Both the position numbers and the translations under genes were made by a program. Of a DNA stretch of 21,842 bases, positions 1-7,992 are shown in pieces. The first letter of the stretch is position 1; every line of letters starts with the position of its first letter. The DNA is from a virus: the IMG/VR virus record IMGVR_UViG_3300007871_000319, positions 1 to 21,842 of that record. One strand, 5' to 3'. The notes under the pieces are model-generated. The model had not been told where the DNA came from. It did not search any database and was given only the letters and a program-made list of their open reading frames with translations.

Positions 1-53
1 CGAGATCTACACTAGATCGCTCGTCGGCAGCGTCAGATGTGTATAAGAGACAG
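1..53 (+). other. Illumina Nextera i5 adapter (assembly artefact)
   Basis: Bases 1-12 match the 3' end of the Illumina P5 primer, 13-20 are TAGATCGC (i5 index 501), 21-34 are TCGTCGGCAGCGTC, and 35-53 are the Tn5 mosaic end AGATGTGTATAAGAGACAG. Biological sequence starts at base 54. Read on the minus strand, the adapter adds an artificial C-terminus (beginning ...VSYTHLTLPT) to the tail-tip gene, which should be trimmed. The adapter shows the contig ends here because of the library and gives no information about a genome end. Confidence 0.98.
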
Positions 54-1776
54 CCCCCCGATCCAGCAGGATTTTTGCCGCATTGAAAGTAGATTCATTG
101 ACCATTTGAAAGAATGAATGCGTGAGGGGATCATAAACGCCACCACCCTGCGCGTTGACGCCGCTGTCCACGTTCATGTTATAGGTAGCCACAAGAGACT
201 CATTGGCAACGTCAATCTTGTGAATGCGGTCGTTGACCGAGCCGTCCTCAATCCACAGGTGTCCGTTGACGATGCCACGGTGCCAGGTCGACATGTCGTA
301 ACTACCAATGGCATTGTTCGGCAAGTCAAGTTTACTCAGGAAGCCACCGCCACTGTCGCCTAAGCTGTCGGCGTCAAAAAAAGCGATCACGTCATCCGAC
401 GCACTGGAGCCGTCTTTCTGGCTTCCGACTATGAGCTTGCGTGTTGCTTTGTCGAAAGCGATGCGCTCGGCGGCCGCGATATATGCAGAGACATCATATT
501 CAGTGCCGGTATCGCCGGGGCCGTCAACGACCATGATGTAGGTTGACAAGGCGGAACTGCTAGGATCGCTGCACACGGCATACGCGCGGCCGTTGTCATC
601 GTCGACTGCTATCTGCTGCACGTCCTCGGGGCAGATGACCTCCCAGTAGTTTTCCGATCCGTAAGCCAAGGTCGACCGATGCACCACCCACAGGCGCCAG
701 AGATGCAATACACTGCGGAAATACAGGAATGGCGCGTTACTGTTCTTGACTACACGATACCTTCCGCCGCCGTACTTGCCGGGACTTGCCGACCAGGTCG
801 TGCCGTTGTCGGTGATCTTTTCCAGCGTCACGCCATCCAGCTTCACAAGCCGAAACAAATTGGTGCCTACCGACGCGCCAGTATAAATGATATTGTTCTC
901 GTCGATGTCATAGCACAGAGTCGAGGCAGCCGGTATCTCCGGATTAGCGACAGTCGGTACGCCGTCGACGCTCCAGTCGCGATTCAACACGACCGCGCCT
1001 GTGATGATGTTGAACTTGTGCCACTGCCAGGCCCACTGAAAATAGATGTGGGCCAGGTCCCCGCCGTAACGCACGCAGTCGGAACCGAAGACGCCGAAGG
1101 GCACACTGTACAGAGGCACATACGGATACGCATCAGATGCCGAGCGTGTTACCTCGAAGGTGAAGTTGGGGATTCTGTTTCCAAAGCGCTCAAGCGGAAA
1201 CTGATAGAAAACAACGTAGGCCATGCCCCTGTGCCCCGGCACGTTGCCAACACCTTCGAACGACTCTATAATGCCGTCCGGTTCCTGTGTGGCGCTGCCG
1301 GTATGTACGCGCATATCAAGGTTGGCGATGGCTACTATTTCGTCATTCTCCGCGCGTAGGCTGTAGATCAATTTTGTGTCGGCCCATACCCGCAGTATCC
1401 TGTCGATCTCACCCTCGCACAGTCCAACGGCAAAGGTTCCGAAGTAGTAGTAGTTCGTGTACTCAATCGTCTGGCCGCCGACGTCTTCTACCTTGTGCGT
1501 TGGCACTTCCTGTATGTCGGTCGCCCATATCATGTTGCCCGCCATACGCACGGTGCCCCACAACTGCGGAACCGGTGCGGCGTAAGACGATGTTTGCACT
1601 TGCAGCCGGTCCAGGCGCGGCCCTTCGATGCGAACGGGATCAATCGGGAATAACCAGCGGTTGATTTGACCACCAGTCCAACCACCGATGGCAGCACCGA
1701 GCCACGGAGCGCCGAGCGCCGAGCCGACCGCGTAGCCCAAGACCGTGAAGGCTATCGGTATTACCTGATCAGCCAT
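54..1776 (-). CDS. GTA gp15-like tail-tip/baseplate protein, 3'-truncated, with beta-propeller-like region
   Basis: This is probably the large tail-tip (host-contact) protein at the end of the tail operon. The N-terminus has a Gly/Ala-rich hydrophobic stretch (about residues 13-34). It is followed by EGPRLDRLQVQTSSY, APVPQLWGTVRMAGNMIWAT, a YYYFGTFAVGLCEGEI segment and FGNRIPNFTFEV (about 198-209). This order is typical of Rhodobacter gene transfer agent gp15-like tail proteins. After about residue 215 it leaves that pattern and shows repeated strand-rich units such as AVDDDNGRAYAV (about 390), AFDKATRKLIVGS (about 440) and YDPLTHSFFQMV (about 550), which look like beta-propeller blades. About 574 codons are genuine; the remaining 16 residues come from the adapter at 1-53. 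Family members are usually much longer, so most of the C-terminus is missing. It starts 3 nt after the NlpC/P60 stop. Confidence 0.85.
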
Positions 1777-1779
1777 CGA

Positions 1780-2214
1780 TCAATCTACTCCGTGAAAACG
1801 TAGGTAAGCCACGATGCGACCGGTCCTGAACGACGTGAGCGACCGGAGAGGCTGCTCTACTACCGCGCGAAACTGCGCGCTCGCGTGGATGACGGTGGCG
1901 CGTTCTGTCAAGATACCCACGTGACCCAGTCGGTCTTCACAACTTATGACGACGATATCGCCCGGAGACGCGAGCAACACAGGAACACGATTTGCGTAGT
2001 CACCGAGCAACTGATAAAGTGCTGACAGCGGCATGAGACCGGAATATCCCTGAAACTCTTCCCGTCTCCCGAAGGTATCGTTGAACACGCACAAGAGAAG
2101 ACCACCGCAGTCTAAGCCGCGCCGGCTACGCCCCAAGCGCTTGAAAGGCACGTCGACGTAGGAGCGCGCCGTCGCAATCAAGTTATCGCGAATGGTGTCC
2201 ATACCTCTATTCAT
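1780..2214 (-). CDS. NlpC/P60 family tail-associated cell-wall peptidase
   Basis: This is a papain-like NlpC/P60 peptidase that probably cleaves peptidoglycan stem peptides from the tail tip during DNA entry. The catalytic cysteine lies in GLDCGGLL (Cys36), the catalytic histidine in LGHVGIL (His98), and the third polar residue is His110 in TVIHAS. The fold starts with the expected helix (NLIATARSYVDVPFK). At 144 aa it is a single domain, the same size as the GTA gp14-type peptidase, which sits in the same place between DUF2163 and gp15 genes. No signal peptide is seen, consistent with virion incorporation. It overlaps the DUF2163 stop by 8 nt. ATG 2214 and the in-frame ATG at 2202 are both possible; the second has AGAGG very close to it. 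Cytoplasmic lysis use is less likely because no holin or antiholin is clearly adjacent. Confidence 0.92.
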   Translation of the reverse strand: MNRGMDTIRDNLIATARSYVDVPFKRLGRSRRGLDCGGLLLCVFNDTFGRREEFQGYSGLMPLSALYQLLGDYANRVPVLLASPGDIVVISCEDRLGHVGILTERATVIHASAQFRAVVEQPLRSLTSFRTGRIVAYLRFHGVD

Positions 2215-3088
2215 ACTCCGGTGACCGCTGCTTCACGACGTCAAACGCCCGGTCCGGTCCCGGTAAATAAGGCTCGCCGCGAAAGTTGTCCACGTTATCG
2301 AACGTGTCTCTGCAGGTGGCCAACTGCTTGTCGCAGCCGTAGGTGACGCTATACGTGTCGCCCACTTCAATGGCATTCGGCATCGTATCGAACAAGACAA
2401 ATTCGTCCGTGCCAGCGTCGAATGATTTGATTTCCATTTCGTAGCCGTTGTTATTGCCCGAGGTCCACGTGAGTTTACCAAAGCGAAAGACATCGGATGT
2501 TTCGGTCCTGCCGGTGTCAATGAAAGTACGATAGTCCGAAGCCGACGTAACCGTTCCGGTGCGCCAGTACGTGCCGGCTGAATCCTCGACATCAATGCCA
2601 CAGTCGCTGTCGCCTAAGCGAGCACGGCAACCAGGCGTATATAAGTCGGTCAATTGCTGTGCCAGCAACTGAGCTTTGCCGCGCGCCTCCACACGCACGG
2701 CGTGATCCTCGATCTTCACTTCGCCCAGCTTCCAGTCTTTGAGATAATACATGACGCCTTGTGACGTGTCCGCGTAGTTGATTGCGAAGATGTCCAGTGA
2801 TGCAAAGTCGAACAGGCCGGCTTCTATGTCAGCCTCTGCAATCTTGGCGGCCTCGAGAAATGCCAGCACGTCAAGATTGTCCACCGCCAAGGCCAGGTTC
2901 TGTGACAATTCCGTCGGCAGCATGCCGGACGCCGATTCATAAGTGTCGCCGTCATAGACGATGTCGGTATCATGGTCGGTGAAGAAAAACTCCTGTGCAT
3001 CGGTGCGCTCAATGCGCCAGCAGGTCGCCAGAGTGGTGCTCTCACCGGCTAGGTGGGTCTTCAAGTCATTGCCGATCGTTTTACTCAT
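2207..3088 (-). CDS. DUF2163 / BR0599-type tail tip (hub-like) protein
   Basis: The 293-aa protein matches the DUF2163 plus C-terminal phage_BR0599 architecture (GTA gp13-like), a structural component of siphovirus tail tips between the DUF2460 protein and the NlpC/P60 protein. Visible signs are the N-terminal ATCWRIERTDAQEFFFTDHD region, the SGMLPTELSQNLALAVDNLD segment, the cysteine motif YTPGCRARLGDSDCGID in the middle, and the C-terminal CDKQLATCRDTFDNVDNFRG followed by GEPYLPGPD. The paired cysteines are a hallmark of this family and may bind a metal or form disulphides. Its start overlaps the stop of the cysteine-rich gene (TAATG), and no strong ribosome site lies upstream, so it is probably translated by coupling. 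Confidence 0.9.
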   Translation of the reverse strand: MSKTIGNDLKTHLAGESTTLATCWRIERTDAQEFFFTDHDTDIVYDGDTYESASGMLPTELSQNLALAVDNLDVLAFLEAAKIAEADIEAGLFDFASLDIFAINYADTSQGVMYYLKDWKLGEVKIEDHAVRVEARGKAQLLAQQLTDLYTPGCRARLGDSDCGIDVEDSAGTYWRTGTVTSASDYRTFIDTGRTETSDVFRFGKLTWTSGNNNGYEMEIKSFDAGTDEFVLFDTMPNAIEVGDTYSVTYGCDKQLATCRDTFDNVDNFRGEPYLPGPDRAFDVVKQRSPEYE

Positions 3089-3480
3089 TAGAAAGAGGTC
3101 TCGTCTTTGATTATCGGTTTCGGCCCCGCAGGAATTGGTGGCGGTTTATCAGGGCCATCGGACTGACTCTTCAGGGCATTTAGTTCGTCGTGCAGTAGTT
3201 GCTTTTCCCGCTCAAGTCTATCGACCCTACGCCCCCACTGCTCAATTATCTGCCAATCCTGCATGCGATGATCTTCATCACCGTATAAAGGCCTGGCTTT
3301 CACTCCCGTTACCTGCGGCAACGCGACCAATCGCTTGCAAATGCAGTTTGGGCACAGCAGCCCACCGAGATCGTGGTTGTCGCTTATAAGACACCACAAG
3401 TCATCAGGAATGAGCATATCGCACGGGAATTGCTCATAAGCAAGCCCGCAATCATTGCAACAAGCAACTTTCTTACACAT
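3088..3480 (-). CDS. Cysteine-rich, probably zinc-binding protein with C-terminal coiled coil
   Basis: I do not recognise a named family. The 130-aa product has cysteines at the N-terminus (MCKKVACCNDCGLAYEQFPC) and a second knuckle, GLLCPNCICKRL (about residues 40-50), as expected for a treble-clef or rubredoxin-like zinc site. A short heptad-like coiled coil follows (VDRLEREKQLLHDELNALKS, about 86-105), then a Pro-rich tail. A good ribosome site (AGGGAGAG, about 8 nt upstream) supports ATG 3480. It lies 15 nt after the dockerin-like gene and overlaps DUF2163 by one base, so it belongs to the tail-tip transcript. Tail assembly or a host-directed regulatory function are both open; nothing in the sequence decides. 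Confidence 0.75.
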   Translation of the reverse strand: MCKKVACCNDCGLAYEQFPCDMLIPDDLWCLISDNHDLGGLLCPNCICKRLVALPQVTGVKARPLYGDEDHRMQDWQIIEQWGRRVDRLEREKQLLHDELNALKSQSDGPDKPPPIPAGPKPIIKDETSF

Positions 3481-3495
3481 GTTTTGTTCTCTCCC

Positions 3496-4008
3496 TCACT
3501 GTACTGTGTCAGCCATTACGATAGAATCGTAGTCAGGAATTGCCGGCGCCTGATAAACGTGCCGTCGAAAATCGTAGCGCTCGACAATGATGTCAACGAT
3601 GACGCTGTCGCGTTTAACCACGATCGTCCTTTGCACTGGCCTAACGACCGTGTCCCAGCGCGTCGTCACCGTCACGTCGAGTAGGTAAGGTGGGACTTGG
3701 TCAGAACAGGTATCGACGAATCGCTCCACCACAAATTGACAACCCAGTGAGTCGCCGGCAAAGATGTAGGCGACCAGTTTCGTCAGATCGGACTGATTGA
3801 CACGGCCGTTGCAATCAACGTCTCCAAGTGGCAGTCCATCGTAAAGGCTGCGAGCACAGTAATCGCCAGCCAACAGAATAACGCTTAGGGACAGGAAGAA
3901 GGCCACTGCCCCACACATAACGTGTAGGGCAGTACCATTTGTGCTGTGCTTGTGATAATACTGCTGTTCGAAGTTCTCGGTTGCCTTCCACCTCCATTTG
4001 TGTTGCAT
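3496..4008 (-). CDS. Membrane-anchored protein with dockerin-like EF-hand loop
   Basis: The 170-aa product has a basic/aromatic N-terminus (residues 1-27), one transmembrane helix (about 28-47, ALHVMCGAVAFFLSLSVILL) and then a segment resembling half of a type I dockerin repeat: GDVDCNGRVNQSDLTKLVAY (62-81). The 12-residue loop D63-V-D65-C-N67-G-R-V-N71-Q-S-D74 fits a calcium-binding EF-hand. The positive N-terminus predicts N-in topology, so the loop and the Thr/Val-rich C-terminus would face the periplasm or exterior. There is no lipobox. The gene sits between DUF2460 and DUF2163 in the tail-tip block. The ribosome site before ATG 4008 is weak (AGGT about 11 nt away), and expression may rely on coupling to the 43-aa gene ending 7 nt upstream. 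Function unknown; lysis (spanin-like) or superinfection exclusion are guesses. Confidence 0.75.
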   Translation of the reverse strand: MQHKWRWKATENFEQQYYHKHSTNGTALHVMCGAVAFFLSLSVILLAGDYCARSLYDGLPLGDVDCNGRVNQSDLTKLVAYIFAGDSLGCQFVVERFVDTCSDQVPPYLLDVTVTTRWDTVVRPVQRTIVVKRDSVIVDIIVERYDFRRHVYQAPAIPDYDSIVMADTVQ

Positions 4009-4015
4009 GTTAACG

Positions 4016-4147
4016 TTACCTGTATTGGGACAAACGGCGTCCTAGGTCACGTCGTTGTCGTTTGCGTGTCAAGTACCTACGAAACCAACCTGCTGCATGC
4101 CATGTAGCTGCGCAGCCGATTATGATTATTACCAACAGCCACCACAT
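4016..4147 (-). CDS. Small single-pass membrane protein, 43 aa
   Basis: This short frame fills the only gap between the DUF2460 gene and the dockerin-like gene, with 7 nt free on each side. The translation starts MWWLLVIIIIGCAATWHAAG, a clear transmembrane helix, followed by a strongly basic tail (RRYLTRKRQRRDLGRRLSQY, residues 23-42). The positive-inside rule puts the tail in the cytoplasm. AGGG lies about 5 nt upstream of the ATG. The exact fit between neighbours and the coherent membrane design support a real gene. It could be a holin-like or host-membrane-directed protein, but no homologue is recognised. Confidence 0.6.
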   Translation of the reverse strand: MWWLLVIIIIGCAATWHAAGWFRRYLTRKRQRRDLGRRLSQYR

Positions 4148-4154
4148 GACTGCC

Positions 4155-4751
4155 CTATGCCTTTAATTCGACGACAGGCACGTCGGCGCCACGGGCTTGA
4201 TAGGTTTCGAGCGCCACCGGCAAATAGTCGGCATCGAAGCGAACCGGAATGTCGAACTCGAAATCAGCGGTGATGATTTCGCCGCTGCCGGGAGCCACGG
4301 TGAATGTCACGATACCCGTGCTGTCGTCTACTGTCCAACCGGAACCTTGTGCGACGCTGTCGATATAGACGGCTACCGTCGTTTCAATGGGCTTCAAGAT
4401 GAGGCGTGTGTGAGTCGTAGCGCCAGACGTGTAAGTTTTGACAAGCTGAAAGGTCTTCGTGCTCCCGTCACCCTCGCCGATCTGCTCTCCGGTTGCGCTG
4501 TAGTCGTCATGATTCTTGAAACGAAAGCCGTGCATCCGACCGCAGCGGGCATAGAAAAACTCGCGTAGCGTATCGAGGTCATCCTGTGACTTGACGCCAT
4601 AGGCGACATTCCAGCGTTCCCGTGCGTACGTCCAATTCTGATTGCGCTGCTCATGGCCGCTACCAAGCTGCACCACGTCTGTCGAAAATTCAGGCCCGCC
4701 GATGCTGCCGTAACTTATGTCGGTCGGGAAACGTACATCATGAAAGGCCAT
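4155..4751 (-). CDS. DUF2460 distal tail protein
   Basis: The protein begins MAFHDVRFPTDISYGSIGGP, the signature N-terminus of DUF2460 phage proteins (GTA gp12-like, distal tail protein role), followed by VVQLGSGHEQRNQNWTYARE, the usual second motif, and FFYARCGRMHGFRFKNHDDY. The C-terminal half (LILKPIETTVAVYIDSVAQG, WTVDDSTGIVTFTVAPGSGE) is the beta-sandwich part of the family, ending with FDIPVRFD. The 198-aa length is normal. I choose ATG 4751 over the upstream ATG 4760 because AAGGTG lies about 7 nt before it and the family starts MAFHD/MAFLE. It overlaps the preceding gene by 14 nt. It is expected to join the tail tube to the tip hub. Confidence 0.92.
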   Translation of the reverse strand: MAFHDVRFPTDISYGSIGGPEFSTDVVQLGSGHEQRNQNWTYARERWNVAYGVKSQDDLDTLREFFYARCGRMHGFRFKNHDDYSATGEQIGEGDGSTKTFQLVKTYTSGATTHTRLILKPIETTVAVYIDSVAQGSGWTVDDSTGIVTFTVAPGSGEIITADFEFDIPVRFDADYLPVALETYQARGADVPVVELKA

Positions 4752-5061
4752 CACAATCACCTTCTGTGTGCTGTCGCCTTACTGGCAATCTGCGCCTGCC
4801 GCGCTCATAGTTGCTGTACTCGTCTTGTATTTCAAGCCCATCTTCATTGAGTGCCAGGACCCTGTAGCCACCCCGGGGTTCCCAATCTATGCCTAAATGG
4901 GCTTCGATTTCATTCAGCAGGTACACGAATTTGTCTTGCCATTCATGCGGCATAGATTGAAGAACTGCTCGTGGTAAAGTCAAGTAATTCGCGTAGCTCA
5001 ATTCGAACCATGTATGAATTGCGCCATCCTCATAAATGACAACGTCTTCTTTTCTCGCCAT
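4738..5061 (-). CDS. Hypothetical tail-region protein downstream of tape measure
   Basis: I do not recognise a characterised family. The 107-aa product contains HTWFELSYANYLTLPRAVLQ SMP and WQDKFVYLLNEI, a sequence style I associate with conserved unknown proteins found right after the tape measure gene in siphoviruses with DUF2460/DUF2163 tail tips. The C-terminus is basic (YERGRRRLPVRRQH). No signal peptide or membrane helix is present. Its ATG overlaps the tape measure stop by one base (TAATG), and its end overlaps the DUF2460 gene by 14 nt, so it is translationally embedded in the tail operon. A role in tail-tip assembly is inferred only from position. Confidence 0.8.
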   Translation of the reverse strand: MARKEDVVIYEDGAIHTWFELSYANYLTLPRAVLQSMPHEWQDKFVYLLNEIEAHLGIDWEPRGGYRVLALNEDGLEIQDEYSNYERGRRRLPVRRQHTEGDCDGLS

Positions 5062-7988
5062 TACAGATTCCTCCGGCCACGTCCTATGGCCACCGCCGCA
5101 CGCGCCATCAACTGCGCCTCGCTCGCCTTGAATGATCGGATATCCGGTGTGGCCACGTTGAAATTGATATTCGTCACATCGGCTCCCTGTCCAAAAGCAC
5201 CCCAGGCACCGCGCCGGTTGAATTTACTGAGCGGTATGATTGCCTCGGGACCGGCCTCGCCGGCCATTACCAGTTGCGGTCTCGTGACAATGCCGCCGTG
5301 TTGCATCGCCGGAACCTCAGCCACCCCAGCGCCGATGTCCGGTCCACCGCCGAGCCAGCTAGGAACCGACTTCGCCAGGTACTGCAAAATGGTAGTGGCT
5401 AAAGCCTTAATGATGTTCGCGATTTCGTCGGCAGCATTGCGAGCCACCATGGTCATAATATCATTCCAGAACATCTTCCAGAACTCGCCGATGCTCAAGA
5501 TTTCACCCCTGAAGGTGCCGGTAGCTCGCTGCAACTCCTGTGTCAGAAAATCGGTCAATACGTAAGTCATGCTGCCGGTTATCTCTTCCACGATCTTGTC
5601 CATGGCATCCTCTGTCGCGCCCACAAGATTCTCGAATTCGTCACTCAGGCCCGCAACTTCCTTCTGCATGGTCTTGTAGACGATGCCGGCGTTAACGCCC
5701 ATGTCGGTGAGCCGCTGAGCCTCGTCGTTGATCTGTGAGATTCGCAAGGCGCGGTACTGTTCCCAAATGGCCGACTGTTCGTCTGCCGTCATTTGGTTCT
5801 CGCGCGCCACCCTCGCCAGCAATTGAAGTTCCGCGTCACGGGCCCGGCTTGCATCGTAAGTAGTACGCGTCGGACCACTATCGATCTCGGACCGCAAATT
5901 CTGTACGCGCTTGTGCATCAACTGGTAGACCAATATCGCATTGTGGCCGGCCTCAATCATGGCTTGGGCTTCGGCGTTAATTTGTTCGATACGCAGATTC
6001 TTGTACTGTTCCCAAGCCGACGCTGCCTGTGACGCGGTCAGGTCCGTGTACTCCAAATACTCGCGCAGCATGTTGATTTCAGCCGAACGTAAGTCATCGA
6101 CGGTCACCTTAGTTGTCTTCAGAGCATCATCAATGCTCGCAATGCTTGGTATCACCTTATCGGCGTCAAAAGCCGCTATCAATTGTTCAACCGCACTGGT
6201 CGTTTGGTCGGTGGTGCTCCGCATGGCGCTTTGCTTTGCGGCAATTTCGTCGAATACGGAAGTGTCGCCCTGGAACACTAAGCGTATCGTCTGTTCGGGC
6301 GTAAAGTCGGCGGCCGTCGGCGGCAGTCCCTCAAGCCGTTGTAAGCCCGCGTAGTCCATCGCAAAGATTTCCTGCACGCCACGCGGGTCGAGACTCTCCC
6401 TGAACTTGCGCCAGGCGTCGCTTGCCGTTCCGGTATAGGCTGCGAATGCTCCACTCCAGTGCTTGCCGATGTCGGTAAACTGCGTGGTGAATTGCTCCCA
6501 GGCGTAAGCGACATCGTCAAACTGCAAGGTGATCGCGCTGCTTAGCGTGCGCACAGCGTAATAGACGAGCTCGAGAACGTCACCGACAAAATACCCGATC
6601 GCTCCGAGCGCATTGCCGACCAATGAGCCTACCGACTTGACGAGATATTTCGCAAAGGCGTAGATCGTGTCACCGATCTTATCCAACCACAGGATCATCG
6701 CCTGTAGAGGGCTAGGATCAATCGATAGCGCCTTCTCTATTGCACGGCCCGCGTCACCCACATCATCCGCGGTCCGTTTCGCTGCGTCGCCAATGTTATC
6801 AAAGGCGCTCACTATGCCAGTCGAGAAACCCCCGACGAGATCGGCTATCGCGGCAATGATAGCCGCGACTGTACTGATAGCAGTCGTAATGACGCTGACG
6901 AACGCAAGGATAGCTCGCTTGTTCTCGCGCACCCACTCGGTCATCCACTCTATGGATCGTCGTAAGCCGCTACCGAAGTTCTCGAAGGCGCCTAGGGCCA
7001 CGTCCTGTACCGTCGACACCAACGTCTTGTAGGCGCCCGAGACAGTGTCACGCATGATAGCCGCCAACCGCTCAGCTTCACCACCGGTGTTCGCCAGCGT
7101 CTTTTGAAACTCCTTAGTCGCATCTACGGCGTTGAACAGAACAGCAGCAGCCCTGCCGGCACGCTGACCGAAGAGGCCGATCATTTGTGCCGCCGTGTAG
7201 CCGTCGTCTTTGAGATTCTTGAGCACCGAAAGCAGGTCGGCACTCTTGTATCCCATATCCTGTGCAATCTTAGCCGCCTGCTGCATGGCCATTGCAAGCT
7301 GCGTGCCTGCCATGGAGCTTTGGATTCCCGAGTCTCCGAGCTTGCCGATCATGCCTGCTAGCTCTTCGATCTCATAACCGAACGCCTTGGCCACGGGAGC
7401 CGAGTATTTGAAAGCCTCCGCCATCTGCTCCATGTTGGTATTGCTACGCGTCATGGTGCCGACAAACACGTCATTGACGCGCGTCAATTGTTCAACCGGC
7501 AATTGGAATGCGGTCAGGGCGTTAGAAGCAATGTCGGCGGCACGACCCAAGTCCACGTTAGCAGCCGTAGCCAGATCGAGCACTCCCGGAAGAGCCGCAG
7601 TAGCTTTAGTCGCATCAAAGCCCGCCATGCCGAGAAACTGCAAGGCATCACCGGCCTGCTTTGCCGTCCATTCAGTGGTAGCGCCCATTTCGCGCGCCTT
7701 GGCGGTGAGCATTTCCATTTCCTGTGACGTTGCCCGCATAACGCCGCCGACGGTTGCCATGGTCTGCTCGAATTCCATTCCGAGCGTCGCCGCTTTCTTT
7801 AGGCCCCCGATGAAACCGGCCATAACGCCGACGCCGGCCCCGAGCGCAAGCATGCCGGCGAGTGGCTTCAGCGTAGATTTGACGGAACGCGAGAAGTTCC
7901 CGAGCGCTTGCTGCGAGCGCATCAAGCCAGCCGTCAAGCCAGTAGTGTTCGCCTCGAGATGTGCGGTCAGTGTTCCTATGTTCGGCAT
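5061..7988 (-). CDS. Phage tail tape measure protein (TP901 type)
   Basis: The 975-aa product sets tail length and is ejected during infection. The N-terminus has the tape-measure opening (LTAHLEANTTGLTAGLMRSQ) and a Gly-rich membrane-active segment (about 48-70). The TP901 core follows (about 75-310), including GVMRATSQEMEMLTAKAREM, TTEWTAKQAGDALQFLGMAG and NVDLGRAADIASNALTAFQL. A second hydrophobic run lies at about 355-385 (ILAFVSVITTAISTVAAIIA). A 68-residue unit is duplicated at 636-703 and 719-786. The C-terminus (MQHGGIVTRPQLVMAGEAGP) is the typical end of many tape measures, where proteolytic processing may occur. At roughly 1.5 angstroms per residue the length suggests a tail near 145 nm (inference). 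The start lies 4 nt after the gpT-like stop. Confidence 0.97.
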   Translation of the reverse strand: MPNIGTLTAHLEANTTGLTAGLMRSQQALGNFSRSVKSTLKPLAGMLALGAGVGVMAGFIGGLKKAATLGMEFEQTMATVGGVMRATSQEMEMLTAKAREMGATTEWTAKQAGDALQFLGMAGFDATKATAALPGVLDLATAANVDLGRAADIASNALTAFQLPVEQLTRVNDVFVGTMTRSNTNMEQMAEAFKYSAPVAKAFGYEIEELAGMIGKLGDSGIQSSMAGTQLAMAMQQAAKIAQDMGYKSADLLSVLKNLKDDGYTAAQMIGLFGQRAGRAAAVLFNAVDATKEFQKTLANTGGEAERLAAIMRDTVSGAYKTLVSTVQDVALGAFENFGSGLRRSIEWMTEWVRENKRAILAFVSVITTAISTVAAIIAAIADLVGGFSTGIVSAFDNIGDAAKRTADDVGDAGRAIEKALSIDPSPLQAMILWLDKIGDTIYAFAKYLVKSVGSLVGNALGAIGYFVGDVLELVYYAVRTLSSAITLQFDDVAYAWEQFTTQFTDIGKHWSGAFAAYTGTASDAWRKFRESLDPRGVQEIFAMDYAGLQRLEGLPPTAADFTPEQTIRLVFQGDTSVFDEIAAKQSAMRSTTDQTTSAVEQLIAAFDADKVIPSIASIDDALKTTKVTVDDLRSAEINMLREYLEYTDLTASQAASAWEQYKNLRIEQINAEAQAMIEAGHNAILVYQLMHKRVQNLRSEIDSGPTRTTYDASRARDAELQLLARVARENQMTADEQSAIWEQYRALRISQINDEAQRLTDMGVNAGIVYKTMQKEVAGLSDEFENLVGATEDAMDKIVEEITGSMTYVLTDFLTQELQRATGTFRGEILSIGEFWKMFWNDIMTMVARNAADEIANIIKALATTILQYLAKSVPSWLGGGPDIGAGVAEVPAMQHGGIVTRPQLVMAGEAGPEAIIPLSKFNRRGAWGAFGQGADVTNINFNVATPDIRSFKASEAQLMARAAVAIGRGRRNL
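5631..6083 (-). repeat. Tandem 68-codon duplication inside the tape measure gene
   Basis: Residues 636-703 (nt 6083-5880) and 719-786 (nt 5834-5631) align without gaps; by hand I count 28 of 68 identical residues. The best-kept core is WEQYKNLRIEQINAEAQ versus WEQYRALRISQINDEAQ. The offset is 83 residues. The units look helical and are separated by a 15-residue linker. It looks like an old duplication that lengthened the tape measure. Confidence 0.75.
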
Positions 7989-7992
7989 GCTG

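Noticed and set aside
679-1359. 226-aa plus-strand open frame opposite the tail-tip gene
   Set aside because: The minus-strand frame has the clear gp15-like motifs; the plus frame shows none.
1780-2214. Endolysin for host lysis
   Set aside because: The position between DUF2163 and the gp15-like gene is that of the tail-associated NlpC/P60 protein; no clear lysis cassette is adjacent.
3682-3823. Cellulosome component
   Set aside because: Only one dockerin-like loop is present, with no catalytic module or cohesin; the phage tail context makes this label misleading.
5014-5565. 183-aa plus-strand open frame opposite the 3' end of the tape measure gene
   Set aside because: It is a shadow of the tape measure reading frame, with no family resemblance or operon context.
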